Shown here piece by piece: positions 16,872 to 25,770 of a stretch of DNA of 56,236 nucleotides; position 1 is the stretch's first letter; each line of letters opens with the position of its first letter. The DNA is from Denitromonas ohlonensis. Lineage in GTDB: Bacteria > Pseudomonadota > Gammaproteobacteria > Burkholderiales > Rhodocyclaceae. The stretch is from assembly GCF_007625205.1 (NCBI RefSeq), contig NZ_VMNI01000011.1:1-56236 (forward strand). The letters run 5' to 3'. Position numbers and translations under genes: made by a program. A model generated the notes under the pieces. The model was not told the origin of the DNA, did not search any database, and saw nothing but the letters and a program-made list of their open reading frames with translations.

Positions 16872-17834
16872 ATGGCTGAAGCGCAACGCATTTTCGTTGC
16901 GGGCCACCGCGGCATGGTCGGTGCGGCTATTGTCAGGGCGCTGGAGGCGCGCGGTGAGTCCGACGTCGTGACGCGCACGCATGCTGAACTGGATCTGACC
17001 GATCAATCGGCGGTGCGTCGCTTTTTCGATGAGCAACGTCCCAGCCAAGTGTATCTGGCCGCAGCCAAAGTCGGCGGAATCCACGCCAACAACACGTATC
17101 CTGGGCAGTTCATCTACGAAAACCTCATGATCGAGGCCAACGTGATCGATTCTGCGTACCGCGCCGGGGTAAGCCGGTTGCTGTTTCTCGGTTCGAGTTG
17201 CATCTATCCCAAGTTGGCAGCCCAGCCCATGGTGGAGGGGGCATTGCTGACTGGTGCGCTGGAGCCGACCAACGAGCCCTACGCCATCGCCAAAATCGCT
17301 GGCATCAAGTTGTGCGAAAGCTACAACCGGCAGTACGGCACCGACTTCCGCAGCGTGATGCCGACGAACCTGTACGGACCGGGCGATAACTATCACACTG
17401 AGAATTCTCATGTCATTCCTGCCCTGATCCGCCGGTTTCATGAGGCCAGACATGCAGGGCTACATGAGGTGTCGATCTGGGGGACAGGAACGCCAAGGCG
17501 GGAGTTTCTCTATGTCGACGACATGGCCAGTGCCTCCGTACATGTCATGTCGCTCGATCGTTCCGTGTACGCGCAGAACACCGAACCCATGCTCAGCCAT
17601 ATCAACGTTGGGTTTGGGGCGGACATTTCGATTCGCGACGTGGCGGAGATGATTGCCCGCACGGTGGGCTATCAAGGCAAGATCGTGTTTGACACTTCCA
17701 GGCCCGACGGCACGCCACGAAAGCTGATGGACAGCAGCCGCCTCATTCGTCTCGGCTGGCAGGCACAAGTCTCTCTCGCGGATGGGCTGGCGCAGGCCTA
17801 TCGGGATTTCTGCGCATCGGACGACAATATATAA
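16872..17834 (+). CDS. fcl: GDP-L-fucose synthase
   Basis: The 320-aa SDR has [68 protein letters not shown] and [13 protein letters not shown], the signature of the bifunctional 3,5-epimerase/4-reductase that makes GDP-L-fucose from the GMD product. ATG 16872 is the start; an in-frame TTG lies one codon earlier. The 3' end overlaps the convergent minus-strand glycosyltransferase gene by 37 bases. Confidence 0.96.
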   Translation: MAEAQRIFVAGHRGMVGAAIVRALEARGESDVVTRTHAELDLTDQSAVRRFFDEQRPSQVYLAAAKVGGIHANNTYPGQFIYENLMIEANVIDSAYRAGVSRLLFLGSSCIYPKLAAQPMVEGALLTGALEPTNEPYAIAKIAGIKLCESYNRQYGTDFRSVMPTNLYGPGDNYHTENSHVIPALIRRFHEARHAGLHEVSIWGTGTPRREFLYVDDMASASVHVMSLDRSVYAQNTEPMLSHINVGFGADISIRDVAEMIARTVGYQGKIVFDTSRPDGTPRKLMDSSRLIRLGWQAQVSLADGLAQAYRDFCASDDNI

Positions 17835-18580
17835 CGAGAAAGATATTCGAGCAGCTTGGCCGGGTATTTCGACAGAATCTTGAGCATGTTGGTGTCAATG
17901 CCGTTCTCGCGGCAGGCGCGCAGAACTTCGCGATTGAGCTGAAGTTTGGCCTTGATGCCCGCGGTACTGGCCCCCCCCGTCTGCATGTGGACGAGAATCT
18001 CGGGCAGATGCCGATAGCGCAGCTCGGGGCGGGAGAAAAGACGAATGATCATTTCGTAGTCTCCGGCAATCCGGTAGTCGGTCGCGAAACGACCGGTTCG
18101 AACATACTCCGCCCGACGAACGAACAGCCCCGGATGCGCTGGCATCCAGCCATAGGCCAGTCGGGCGGGCGTGAAGCGATCAGAGCGGTAGCGCCGGATG
18201 ATGCGTTCCGGCGACTTCGGGTCAAAGAAAGCGACATCGCCAAGCACAGCATCCACGTGATGGCGTTCGAAGGTATCGACGACACTCGAAATCGCGTCGG
18301 CCGATGCGTATCGATCGTCCGAATTCAGAAAGGCGATGACATCGCCTGTTGCGCGGGCCAGCCCCTTGTTCATGGCATCGTAAATGCCCTTGTCGGGTTC
18401 GGAGACAAGGGTGTTCACGCGGTCTGCGTGTTCGCGAATGATCTCCAGGGTCGCGTCTTTCGACGCGCCGTCGATGACGATGTGTTCGATATTGGGGTGG
18501 CGCTGGTTAGCGACGGACTGAAGTGCCGCGCCAATGGTCTGTGCGGCGTTGTAAGCGACCGTGATGATCGAAATCTTCAT
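17798..18580 (-). CDS. Glycosyltransferase family 2 (WcaE-like)
   Basis: The 260-aa GT-A protein begins [20 protein letters not shown], with [30 protein letters not shown], and the acidic FLNSDD motif. This pattern resembles GT2 enzymes of colanic acid-type loci, including WcaE, a fucosyltransferase candidate, which fits with gmd-fcl next door, though the acceptor and donor are not shown by sequence. The start overlaps the stop of the upstream gene (ATGA). It is the last gene of the long minus-strand array; its end overlaps the fcl end tail to tail. Confidence 0.85.
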   Translation of the reverse strand: MKISIITVAYNAAQTIGAALQSVANQRHPNIEHIVIDGASKDATLEIIREHADRVNTLVSEPDKGIYDAMNKGLARATGDVIAFLNSDDRYASADAISSVVDTFERHHVDAVLGDVAFFDPKSPERIIRRYRSDRFTPARLAYGWMPAHPGLFVRRAEYVRTGRFATDYRIAGDYEMIIRLFSRPELRYRHLPEILVHMQTGGASTAGIKAKLQLNREVLRACRENGIDTNMLKILSKYPAKLLEYLSRYILSSDAQKSR

Positions 18581-19305
18581 GGAGGAGTATTCCGGATGAT
18601 CGAAGGGGCTCGCAGCCTGCGTTTGGCCAGTTGAACGAGCAGATAAAGGCGCCAGCGCAGACGGACGTGAAGGGGGAATGTCGACTTCTCGCCGCTGATG
18701 CTCGCGTTGCCACCGTGGCGTCGATAAAGGCTCAGAGGGGTATCGATAAAGCGAACACCGCCCGTCATCTGTCCGACAAGCCCCAGCCACCAATCGTGCA
18801 TGGGCAGGTGCGACGGAAATGGCAGGGCAGTGGAGAGCAGCTCACGACGAAACGCCATGCAGCAGCCGAGATAACCGTTCTTCAGCAGATTTCTGATAAA
18901 CCCGGGGCGCGAGCCATTGAGCGCAAAGAACGAGGGATGAACGAGGTTCAGCGAGTCGTCGACCACCCGGCAGTCGCTGACTGCAAGCATGGCTATGTCG
19001 AGCTCAATCGCCATGCGCTCGACTTTGTCTGGCAGCCAGAGATCGTCCTGGTCGCAGAGAAACACCAAGTCGCCACGGGCATTCCCCAGCGCATGCTCGA
19101 AATTCCGGATCAGGCCTTTCCGGGGGCCGTCGATCAGACGGATCCGGGTGTCGGCGATCGCCGCCACGAGATCGCGCGTGGCGTCGGTCGAACCGTCGTC
19201 CGAAATGATGAGTTCGTCAGCCGCGCTCAGTTGCGACAGGATGCTGTCGATTTGCTGACGAATGTGAGCAGCGCCGTTGTATGCGGCCAGGCAAACCGAA
19301 ATCAT
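18577..19305 (-). CDS. Glycosyltransferase family 2
   Basis: The 242-aa protein starts MISVCLAAYNGAAHIRQQID, with IISDDGSTDATRDL, LVFLCDQDDLWLPDKVERM and the MHDWWLGLVG stretch typical of GT2 rhamnosyl-type transferases in O-antigen loci. It should transfer a sugar from a nucleotide donor at the cytoplasmic face of the membrane. It is coupled by ATGA overlaps to both neighbours. Donor and acceptor cannot be assigned. Confidence 0.85.
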   Translation of the reverse strand: MISVCLAAYNGAAHIRQQIDSILSQLSAADELIISDDGSTDATRDLVAAIADTRIRLIDGPRKGLIRNFEHALGNARGDLVFLCDQDDLWLPDKVERMAIELDIAMLAVSDCRVVDDSLNLVHPSFFALNGSRPGFIRNLLKNGYLGCCMAFRRELLSTALPFPSHLPMHDWWLGLVGQMTGGVRFIDTPLSLYRRHGGNASISGEKSTFPLHVRLRWRLYLLVQLAKRRLRAPSIIRNTPP

Positions 19306-20147
19306 CGGGACAGAACGCGTCCGTAAACCCGCCGCGCAAGACGATAGAGTGATGAAGGTAGCAGGCGCTTGGCGGCCCGGTTCAGCCGCATCATCGGCGT
19401 GACCCGGGGGGCATCCGGCGAATGATCGATCAAGGATATCTCCGCCCCCTGCGTTGCAAAAGGCACGGCCTTGATGACCGTCTGATACACCTTGGCGAAC
19501 GGATTCTGCTCAATGGCGGCTTTCAGGTCGGACGGCGCAGCGCGCCAGACTGCGGCGTATTCCGTGTCTTCCGGTTCGCGGCAAACATGCATCACATCGA
19601 TGATCTTGAGGCCAGCACTATTCATCAATGCTTGCATGTTGCGGATACCGAAGAAGCGGATATGAGTCCGGTCAAGCAGTCCCCAGCTCTGGTAGGCGAA
19701 ATCCTCGTTCATCAGACATGCATGGATGACGCAGTGGCCGATATGGGGGAGGGAGACCACTACGGCACCGTCCGTGCTCAGGTGTTGGCTGGCGGCATCC
19801 AGGGTGGCCTGTGGGTCTCTCAGATGCTCGAGTACGTCGCCCGCGATAATCAAGTCGTATTGGATGTCGCTGCCTACGGCGTCCGACCAGGATGGATCAT
19901 CCAGATTGGCTTGGACGACCCGGGTGCAGTGAGGCGACAGGTGAGGCAGGAACTCGTCCATGAGTTCAACCGCCGTCACTTTGCACCCGGCTTCCGTGCT
20001 CAGTCGCCGCGTCACTGAACCGGGGCCTGCGCCCAATTCCAGCACATTCTGGTGGCCCTGAGCCATCGCCACAATGAAATCCGAAGCGTGCTCGCCCTGT
20101 CCCTTGAGTTTGGTGTAGGCGTAGTTTGAAGGCTGGTCAGCGGCCAT
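19302..20147 (-). CDS. Class I SAM-dependent methyltransferase
   Basis: The 281-aa protein has motif I VLELGAGPGSVTRRL near residues 36-50, the post-I acidic TAVELMDEFLPHL, and LIIAGDVLEHLRDPQATL with the IADVLEH-type motif of UbiE/Methyltransf_11-like proteins. The context suggests methylation of a sugar in the glycan. It overlaps the downstream GT2 by four bases and the upstream gene by eleven. A role in capping or decorating the chain is inferred only. Confidence 0.82.
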   Translation of the reverse strand: MAADQPSNYAYTKLKGQGEHASDFIVAMAQGHQNVLELGAGPGSVTRRLSTEAGCKVTAVELMDEFLPHLSPHCTRVVQANLDDPSWSDAVGSDIQYDLIIAGDVLEHLRDPQATLDAASQHLSTDGAVVVSLPHIGHCVIHACLMNEDFAYQSWGLLDRTHIRFFGIRNMQALMNSAGLKIIDVMHVCREPEDTEYAAVWRAAPSDLKAAIEQNPFAKVYQTVIKAVPFATQGAEISLIDHSPDAPRVTPMMRLNRAAKRLLPSSLYRLARRVYGRVLSR

Positions 20148-21096
20148 TCGAGTTCCTGTTTCGACGGATCAAGCGCTTGAGTGTCGTGGGCAGCAAGCGA
20201 TAAAGGGCGTTGATGTATCTTAGCCGACGGCTGCGGCAAAAGAAGCGGTTCAGCGCATGATGGAATGCTGGCGCAATGTCCATCGGGATCGACGTCACTT
20301 CAATCGGCGCGTCGGAGAGCTGCACCGCAAACGGATCGATCAGCCACTCATTGCAATGCACGCCGGTACCGTCGAGACCGATGTTGCTGATCAGAGAGCG
20401 GGCGGGCGCCAGCGACCTGCGTTCGGCCAAGAAGAGGGATGCGTGCCAGCGGATAAACCACGAGTTGTTCTGGCCTGCAATCTGGCCGCGCAGCATGCGC
20501 TCAAAGCCGCCGGGGCCGAGCGAATCGAATCGATGGAGTTGCCCGGTTTCCTTCAGACGCTGAAGCAGGTGTTCCCCGCTCACGTCGAACAGGGCCCAGC
20601 GATCCGCCCATGTCGCCCAACCCCAGCTCATCGGATGTTCCAGCATGACCGTGTCCGAACCGGCGCCAGAACTATCGATCGGGTACATGTAGGCGGAGAT
20701 GGAGCCGACCTGCGGTGTGTCCCGGTAGCGATCGAGCGCATCATTCATATAGGTCAGGAATGTCGGCGCTGTCAGCAGGTCGTCTTCAAGGACGATCACC
20801 TGTCCATATTGGCGGCACAATTGCGTCGCGCCGTCGATGATGGATGCTGCCAGCCCCATGTTGCATTCGCGTTCGACGATCGTCACCGAGGCGAAACCCT
20901 CGGCCGCCCGGATTGCTTCGCGCACCTGTTGGACAGCGGTGCCGTCCCAGTCATCTCGCGGCGCATCCGAGAAAATGTGCAGTGGGGTTGCTTCGGCGAG
21001 CGCGTTGAGCCGAAGCGCCTCCAGCGTACGCCGGGTGTGTTCTGGGCGATTGAACACAAACAGGGCGACCGGTGCATGGTGCGGAACCGAGGTCAC
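20137..21096 (-). CDS. Glycosyltransferase of the HlpA-like / GT2-related sugar transferase group
   Basis: The 319-aa protein starts VTSVPHHAPVALFVFNRPEHTRRTLEAL from GTG 21096. It shows HIFSDAPRDDWDG, the metal-binding VLEDDLLTAPTFLTYMNDAL and the group hallmark MSWGWATWADRWALFD, followed by NNSWFIRWHASLFLAER. GTG 21096 overlaps the TGA of the upstream gene (GTGA) and has AGGAG upstream; a longer frame to 21576 merely overlies that gene. Donor and acceptor are unknown. Confidence 0.82.
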   Translation of the reverse strand: MTSVPHHAPVALFVFNRPEHTRRTLEALRLNALAEATPLHIFSDAPRDDWDGTAVQQVREAIRAAEGFASVTIVERECNMGLAASIIDGATQLCRQYGQVIVLEDDLLTAPTFLTYMNDALDRYRDTPQVGSISAYMYPIDSSGAGSDTVMLEHPMSWGWATWADRWALFDVSGEHLLQRLKETGQLHRFDSLGPGGFERMLRGQIAGQNNSWFIRWHASLFLAERRSLAPARSLISNIGLDGTGVHCNEWLIDPFAVQLSDAPIEVTSIPMDIAPAFHHALNRFFCRSRRLRYINALYRLLPTTLKRLIRRNRNSNGR

Positions 21097-22094
21097 GAAG
21101 CGCTCCTGGTCATGAATGTTCGCAGGCGTCGCTTGAGCCCGACAAGGGTGTAGAGCGCACTGCTCACGAATCGTGGGCTGTGGACGAGAGCGCTGAACAG
21201 GCGTGCCAGTGTCGGGCTGACCGCCTTGAGCAGCGCCTGAGTGTCCTCCACGAGACCGGTGTCGAGCGAAAAACCCTTGTGACGCCAGAGAATGAGTGCG
21301 TAGATCAGCCGCCGGCCCTGTTTCAGGCAAAGACCTGCCCAGCGAGCATCGGCCACGCCAATCGCGCGTGCACGTGCACGCCACAACATGGCAAAGTGAC
21401 CCAAGGCAATGCGGGTGTATGCGGCCGCGTTGCTTTGCCAGCCATCGAGCGGCTGAAGCCCAGTGACATGGGTCCCGGGAAAGTGATACCAGTGCAGCGC
21501 CTCGGGCTGTTCGAGAAACACACCCACCTGGCAATAGCAGGTCCCGAGGTAGTTCTCGATGCTCACTGCGTTCCACCGCGATCGCTTGATCAGGTAGGTG
21601 GGCAGAAAGGTAGGCAGAAGGTTGCCGGTATGCTGGAGAAACGACTCTACTCCGAAGCCTTCAACACCCTCTTCTGTGGCTGGCCCTGGAGTCAGAGTCT
21701 CCCCTTCCGCGGTTAGCTCGCGTTTGGCGTGATTCATGAAGACGAAATCGATACCGGGGTCCGAGTCGAGGGCGGCCATGACGCGCTCGATGCCTTCAGG
21801 TTCGATCATGTCATCCTGACCGCACAGCCAGACATAGTCTCCCTTGGCCAACTGCACGGTGCGCGCAAAGTTGCGGTCCATGCCGACGTTCTGGGCATTG
21901 CGTTCGACCCTGAGCCGCGGGTCCTCCACCGCGCGTCGGGAGACGATCTGCCAAGTGTCGTCGCTTGAGTTGTCGTCCGAAATAACGACCTCAAGGTCTT
22001 CCCGCTTCGAGGCAAGCAGATGGTCGATGAGCGACCGGATGGACTGCTCGCCGTTGTAGGAGGGAATGCAGATGGACAATCGAGGTTGAGACAT
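21093..22094 (-). CDS. Glycosyltransferase family 2
   Basis: The 333-aa protein begins MSQPRLSICIPSYNGEQSI, with VVISDDNSSDDTWQI and DYVWLCGQDDMIEPEGIERV, the nucleotide-binding and acidic motifs of GT2 enzymes. The remaining two thirds form a helical C-terminal part without recognised motifs. It starts three bases after the stop of the CDP-alcohol phosphotransferase gene. Specificity unknown. Confidence 0.84.
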   Translation of the reverse strand: MSQPRLSICIPSYNGEQSIRSLIDHLLASKREDLEVVISDDNSSDDTWQIVSRRAVEDPRLRVERNAQNVGMDRNFARTVQLAKGDYVWLCGQDDMIEPEGIERVMAALDSDPGIDFVFMNHAKRELTAEGETLTPGPATEEGVEGFGVESFLQHTGNLLPTFLPTYLIKRSRWNAVSIENYLGTCYCQVGVFLEQPEALHWYHFPGTHVTGLQPLDGWQSNAAAYTRIALGHFAMLWRARARAIGVADARWAGLCLKQGRRLIYALILWRHKGFSLDTGLVEDTQALLKAVSPTLARLFSALVHSPRFVSSALYTLVGLKRRLRTFMTRSAS

Positions 22095-22097
22095 CGG

Positions 22098-22814
22098 TCA
22101 GGGCTTGGGAAGGCTCATGAGGCGCCGGATACGCGCGGCAGACCCGCTCAGACTGATAAGGGTCAGGTAGATCAGCGCGACTGCAATGGGAACCGGGGCA
22201 AACGGCAGTGCAAAAAAAATCAGTAGCGTGTGTCCGTTGAGGGTTCCGAAGATTGCGTAAATGATGCGCACGGCACTTGGCATGCGGGACTGGAGGCCGG
22301 CGGCAGCGGCTGTCGCTGCATTCGCTTCTGACTTCCGATCGAATTGGGTTTGTGCGTATTTCAGTTCCTGGCTTAGCACAGCGTAGTACAGAAACGAAAA
22401 GAGGGCGATACTGCACAGGCTCCACAGTGTGATCGAATCGTGACGAATGCCGGCCGCGATCAGAATCGCGGAGATTTTGGCCAGATCGCTCATGTGATCA
22501 AACCGGAAGGCGTTCCTGGAGACCTTCGACGCCATGCGTGCGACGGTGCCGTCGCAGAAATCAAGCAGGACGGAGAGCGCCCAGAGAAGACAGAACAGCA
22601 CGGCGCCTTCGCGCGTGGCCAGCGCGATAGCCGCGGCGAGAGTGGTCAGGCACGAAAGGCCGGTCAGCAGGTTTGGGCTGAATCCCAGACGGTTGAATGC
22701 GGCCGCGGCGGGGTAGGCAGCCCGATACATGCCGAGCAGCAGCAGGTTGTTCCCGATCGTCTTGTGGTTGGCGTGGGCATCGGAAAAGACCCGGCTGAAC
22801 CAGGAACTGGTCAT
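22098..22814 (-). CDS. CDP-alcohol phosphatidyltransferase family membrane protein
   Basis: The 238-aa polytopic protein carries the family catalytic signature at residues 85-110: D85-F-C-D88-G89-T-V-A92-R93, eight residues, then D106 and D110. The usual Gly ahead of the third Asp is Ala102. These enzymes release CMP from a CDP-linked donor and pass the phospho-group to an alcohol. It starts two bases after the stop of a cytidylyltransferase gene, so the donor is probably a CDP compound made in this block. Given the phosphoramidate-type genes upstream it could transfer phosphoramidate from its CDP carrier, or a separate CDP-alcohol; both are inference. ATG 22814 starts the frame. Confidence 0.87.
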   Translation of the reverse strand: MTSSWFSRVFSDAHANHKTIGNNLLLLGMYRAAYPAAAAFNRLGFSPNLLTGLSCLTTLAAAIALATREGAVLFCLLWALSVLLDFCDGTVARMASKVSRNAFRFDHMSDLAKISAILIAAGIRHDSITLWSLCSIALFSFLYYAVLSQELKYAQTQFDRKSEANAATAAAAGLQSRMPSAVRIIYAIFGTLNGHTLLIFFALPFAPVPIAVALIYLTLISLSGSAARIRRLMSLPKP

Positions 22815-22816
22815 GC

Positions 22817-23578
22817 CTACAGCGCTCTGGCAATTTGTCGCAGGCGTTTATGCGTGACGGTCGATTCCAGGTCGGACACCGTGTCAACCTCGACCCAGCC
22901 ACCATGGATGCCGACGGCCTTCAGGGCGTGGCCGCTGTCGATGAGCAATTGAAGCAGATCCGTCATATAAGCTGATTCGGCGGGTTTGCCACGAATACTG
23001 CCCCCATCCCTGGCACGATGAAACTCGGACTTGAGCTGTTCGATTCCTTTCGCGTTGAATTTCATCAGACCCATGTATTGCCCCTGGATCTCGGCCAGCG
23101 ACCTAGGCGGTTGCCCGATCTCTGTCAGATTGCCATCGGCGTCGATCTTGAGCGTTTCTGCATCGTCCAGCGGATTTTCTGCACGTGCGCGCCAGTAGGC
23201 TTCCCAGTCGTGGTCGATGGTCACGGCAATATCGTGATCGTCCGCCAGCAATGCACGAAGGATGTCTGCAGAATAGACTATGTCCCCATAGGCGATGATG
23301 ATGTCGCCTTCCAGATCCGCCTCGGCGCAGAACAGGGTCCAGACCATGTTGGTTTCGAAATATCGCGGGTTTGTCCGGATAGTGATCCCTTTCGATGGGA
23401 GCATGTCCGCTCGATAGCCGCCGATGAGTGTGATGTCGTCGAGACCGCAGGCGTGGAGCACTGCCAGTTGCCGCTCCAGCAGGGAAGTACCGTCGACGGT
23501 AACCATGCATTTAGGGCGCTCAAGCGTGTAGGGGCGAAGCCGGGTGCCTTCACCGGCAGCAAGAATGATGACCTTCAT
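22817..23578 (-). CDS. Sugar-nucleotidyltransferase-fold cytidylyltransferase, CTP:phosphoglutamine type (Cj1416-like)
   Basis: The 253-aa protein has the nucleotidyltransferase start MKVIILAAGEGTRLRPYT and RPKCMV (residues 1-26), NPRYFETNMVWTLFCAEADL near 70-89, and the metal-binding YGDIVYSADIL with Asp99. The TNMV-x-TLFCA block is shared by LicC-like cytidylyltransferases and Campylobacter Cj1416. In C. jejuni, Cj1416 joins CTP with L-glutamine phosphate to give CDP-L-glutamine. Assignment here rests on this similarity plus neighbours of the other three pathway types (GATase, kinase, glutamine kinase). A phosphocholine or inositol-phosphate cytidylyltransferase role cannot be excluded from the sequence alone. 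Confidence 0.8.
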   Translation of the reverse strand: MKVIILAAGEGTRLRPYTLERPKCMVTVDGTSLLERQLAVLHACGLDDITLIGGYRADMLPSKGITIRTNPRYFETNMVWTLFCAEADLEGDIIIAYGDIVYSADILRALLADDHDIAVTIDHDWEAYWRARAENPLDDAETLKIDADGNLTEIGQPPRSLAEIQGQYMGLMKFNAKGIEQLKSEFHRARDGGSIRGKPAESAYMTDLLQLLIDSGHALKAVGIHGGWVEVDTVSDLESTVTHKRLRQIARAL

Positions 23579-24213
23579 GACGTTCCATCCAGACCGAATA
23601 GGCGACGCGCCTCAGCGTGGTCCTGTTGAGAAAACTCGGTTTCGCGCTCCGGATGCCACATCCACCCTTTCCATGGCAGTGAGGCGTGACGAATGGCTTC
23701 GATCCCTTCGTCCTCCGAGCAGGCCGAGACCTTAAATTGTGCCGGGCATGATCGCAAGCGCCAGTCGTGGTAACTGTTGACCTCGCGGGATTGTCGCTCG
23801 CACGTGAACTTGACGAGGTGCCGCGTACCGGCGTGGTTCTTGACAGGTTCGAGTTCGGCGCCAGCAAAGACGCCCATCATTTGCATGCCGCGGCAAATGC
23901 CGAGCAGGGGCAGGCGTCGCCCTTGCGCCATGGTCAGTAGCATCGTTTCGGTCTGATCCCGGTCGGCCATGGCACCGATGTCATTACCGCCGGAGAGCAC
24001 AATCCCGACAGGATCATGGCGTTCAACCCAAGCGCGCAGGATGCCACTGGCACACAGATTGTTCGGGACGGGCACGGGGAGAGCACCGAGCGAAGCGATC
24101 CACGCCACCATGCGCTGGTCGAGCGCGTCGCGCCGCTCGCCGCGATCATGAATGACGTCGATTCGCTGGCTGACCAGGATGACTGGCGCGATGTCGGTGG
24201 GTCCGTCCGTCAT
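23575..24213 (-). CDS. Class I glutamine amidotransferase-like hydrolase (gamma-glutamyl-CDP-amidate hydrolase, Cj1417-like)
   Basis: The 212-aa protein has a GATase triad: nucleophile Cys107 in LLGICRGMQM, and His187 and Glu189 in MWHPERE. Also seen are VLSGGNDIGA around 72-81 and REVNSYHDW near 147-155. Automatic annotation would likely say gamma-glutamyl-GABA hydrolase. In C. jejuni the homologous Cj1417 cleaves CDP-L-glutamine to L-glutamate and cytidine diphosphoramidate. It overlaps the cytidylyltransferase start (ATGA), which supports a joint pathway. Confidence 0.82.
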   Translation of the reverse strand: MTDGPTDIAPVILVSQRIDVIHDRGERRDALDQRMVAWIASLGALPVPVPNNLCASGILRAWVERHDPVGIVLSGGNDIGAMADRDQTETMLLTMAQGRRLPLLGICRGMQMMGVFAGAELEPVKNHAGTRHLVKFTCERQSREVNSYHDWRLRSCPAQFKVSACSEDEGIEAIRHASLPWKGWMWHPERETEFSQQDHAEARRLFGLDGTS

Positions 24214-24998
24214 GGTTTCGTGGCGATCAGGACATAGATGTTGCAGAACTGATCGGGAAAATAGCGCATCATGAAACGCTGCAACAGGCTGCCCAGTGGG
24301 GACAGACGGTAGCCTTCCTTGCGCGCCAGGTTTTCATCGAAGCGCTTGTGATGGCGGGCCCTGAAGAACGCGAACTTATACAGGATCGGCATATTCTCGA
24401 CCGGGTCGATCGAGTCCACCATGAAGCCGACCCGCTCGAACAAGGCCCGAAACTCCCGTTTGGTGAGATTCATCTTGTGGAAAGCCTTGCCGCTCGAGGA
24501 ACCGGTTTGCCGTGACTTGCGATTCGCCAGCCAGTCGACGAGGCGAGTCTGGATATTGTCGGCACGAAACGAGGCGCAGACCCGGCCGCCCGGCCTCAGG
24601 ACGCGATAAGTTTCCTCGACTGCCCGCTCAAGCCCGTCCTGGAGATTGTGAAACAGACCGAAGGCCAGCACATAGCCGAATTGTGCGTCTGCAAATTCGA
24701 GTGCCGTAATGTTGCCGGTGTCGACCTTGAGGGTGGCATCCACATCGCGCAATTTGTCGATGGCAACTTGAATGTAATCGATGCCGGTAATGTCATAGCC
24801 GAGCTGGTGGTAGTACCTGAGGATTCGGCCAGCCCCGCAACCTGCCTCGAGAATGGGTGCGTCGCGATCGGTAATCGCTGCCTGCGCGTACTTGAGCGGA
24901 TAGACTGAGGTATTGGTCATCGCCTCGTCCGCCGGAATTTCGCTCCAGCGGCGCTCCCAATAGTCTTTGACGTCCTGATTTCTGTAGGTTATGCGCAT
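24210..24998 (-). CDS. Class I SAM-dependent methyltransferase (possible Cj1419/Cj1420 counterpart)
   Basis: The 262-aa protein starts MRITYRNQDVKDYWERRW, followed by TNTSVYPLKYAQAAI, motif I ILEAGCGAGRILRYYHQLG, then GIDYIQVAIDKL and VLAFGLFHNLQDGLERAVEE. The NQDVKxYWxxRW opening is like the methyltransferases of Campylobacter phosphoramidate loci as I recall them. There, two methyltransferases are linked to forming the O-methyl group of MeOPN; only one is adjacent here. ATG 24998 is used; a longer frame to 25247 only overlies the upstream gene. Confidence 0.78.
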   Translation of the reverse strand: MRITYRNQDVKDYWERRWSEIPADEAMTNTSVYPLKYAQAAITDRDAPILEAGCGAGRILRYYHQLGYDITGIDYIQVAIDKLRDVDATLKVDTGNITALEFADAQFGYVLAFGLFHNLQDGLERAVEETYRVLRPGGRVCASFRADNIQTRLVDWLANRKSRQTGSSSGKAFHKMNLTKREFRALFERVGFMVDSIDPVENMPILYKFAFFRARHHKRFDENLARKEGYRLSPLGSLLQRFMMRYFPDQFCNIYVLIATKP

Positions 24999-25008
24999 GG
25001 TTGGTGAT

Positions 25009-25770
25009 TCAGTCCCGATGCCGTTCCGATTGGCCGAGGATGGCCAGATGCTTGAGCACCGGATGAATGATGTAGTACGTCTCTCCCCCGGTACTGGCCG
25101 GTAGTTCGACGGTCCAGTGGCCGCATTTGCGCCAGGCCTTGAGGGTGTCAACCAGTACGCTGGCGCGGGTGGCTGCATCATACACATGGTCGATGCGTGT
25201 TCGGTCACCCGGCGCCGGGAAGCGGCGCCGGGTGATGACCGGGCCACTGTCGATCTCGGCGGTCAAGAACAGCGATGATGCGCCCATCTGACCTTCCGCC
25301 AACAGACTGTAGTAATTCGTCGTACTGCCTTTGAAATCGGGCAGGTACCCGCCATGCACATGGAGAAACTGCTTGCCTGTGCGCAGGACGGCGTCACGCA
25401 GCAGCGCGCCACCAAACCCGGAGAAAACCAGAACCTCCGGCGTGCATGCCGCGATTAACCCGATGGTTTCCGGCGCATTGATGTCCGCAACCGGACTCAC
25501 GTCGTATCGGATGCCGAGCCGATCTAGCCAAGGGCGCAAAGGCGCGGTCGGATCGAATGCGCTTTCGGGCCATGCCGGATCGCAGGCGACCGCGTTGCTT
25601 ACAGAGGCGGCCTGGCCCGGTCGGGATTCGTCCTGGTGGGTTTCGAGCAGTAGCACCCACGTCGGGAGCAGGTCGTTGCGTTCGAGCGCACTGAGATAGG
25701 CTCGCGTGCGCGACGTGTCAGCGGCAATCATGCCGAATTCAGTCGTGCCCAAGGCGAATCCCCTGTTCAT
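25009..25770 (-). CDS. Formyltransferase-domain protein (Formyl_trans_N-like)
   Basis: The 253-aa protein has the folate-dependent formyltransferase site: LHVHGGYLPDFKGSTTNYYSLL near residues 138-158 (the HxGxLPxxxG motif) and a downstream SSLFLTAEIDSGPVI segment with the conserved Asp. It is too short for a tRNA formyltransferase and lacks the C-terminal OB domain. Such enzymes in glycan loci formylate amino sugars with N10-formyl-THF. Here it is embedded in the phosphoramidate-type block, so the substrate could be an amino sugar or an intermediate of that path. The start may be ATG 25731 instead of 25770, which overlaps the upstream gene by 32 bases; neither has a strong ribosome site. Confidence 0.8.
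   Translation of the reverse strand: MNRGFALGTTEFGMIAADTSRTRAYLSALERNDLLPTWVLLLETHQDESRPGQAASVSNAVACDPAWPESAFDPTAPLRPWLDRLGIRYDVSPVADINAPETIGLIAACTPEVLVFSGFGGALLRDAVLRTGKQFLHVHGGYLPDFKGSTTNYYSLLAEGQMGASSLFLTAEIDSGPVITRRRFPAPGDRTRIDHVYDAATRASVLVDTLKAWRKCGHWTVELPASTGGETYYIIHPVLKHLAILGQSERHRD

Noticed and set aside
24210-25247. Longer 345-aa form of the methyltransferase
   Set aside because: The first 83 residues overlie the formyltransferase gene and look like out-of-frame sequence; ATG 24998 gives the family start.
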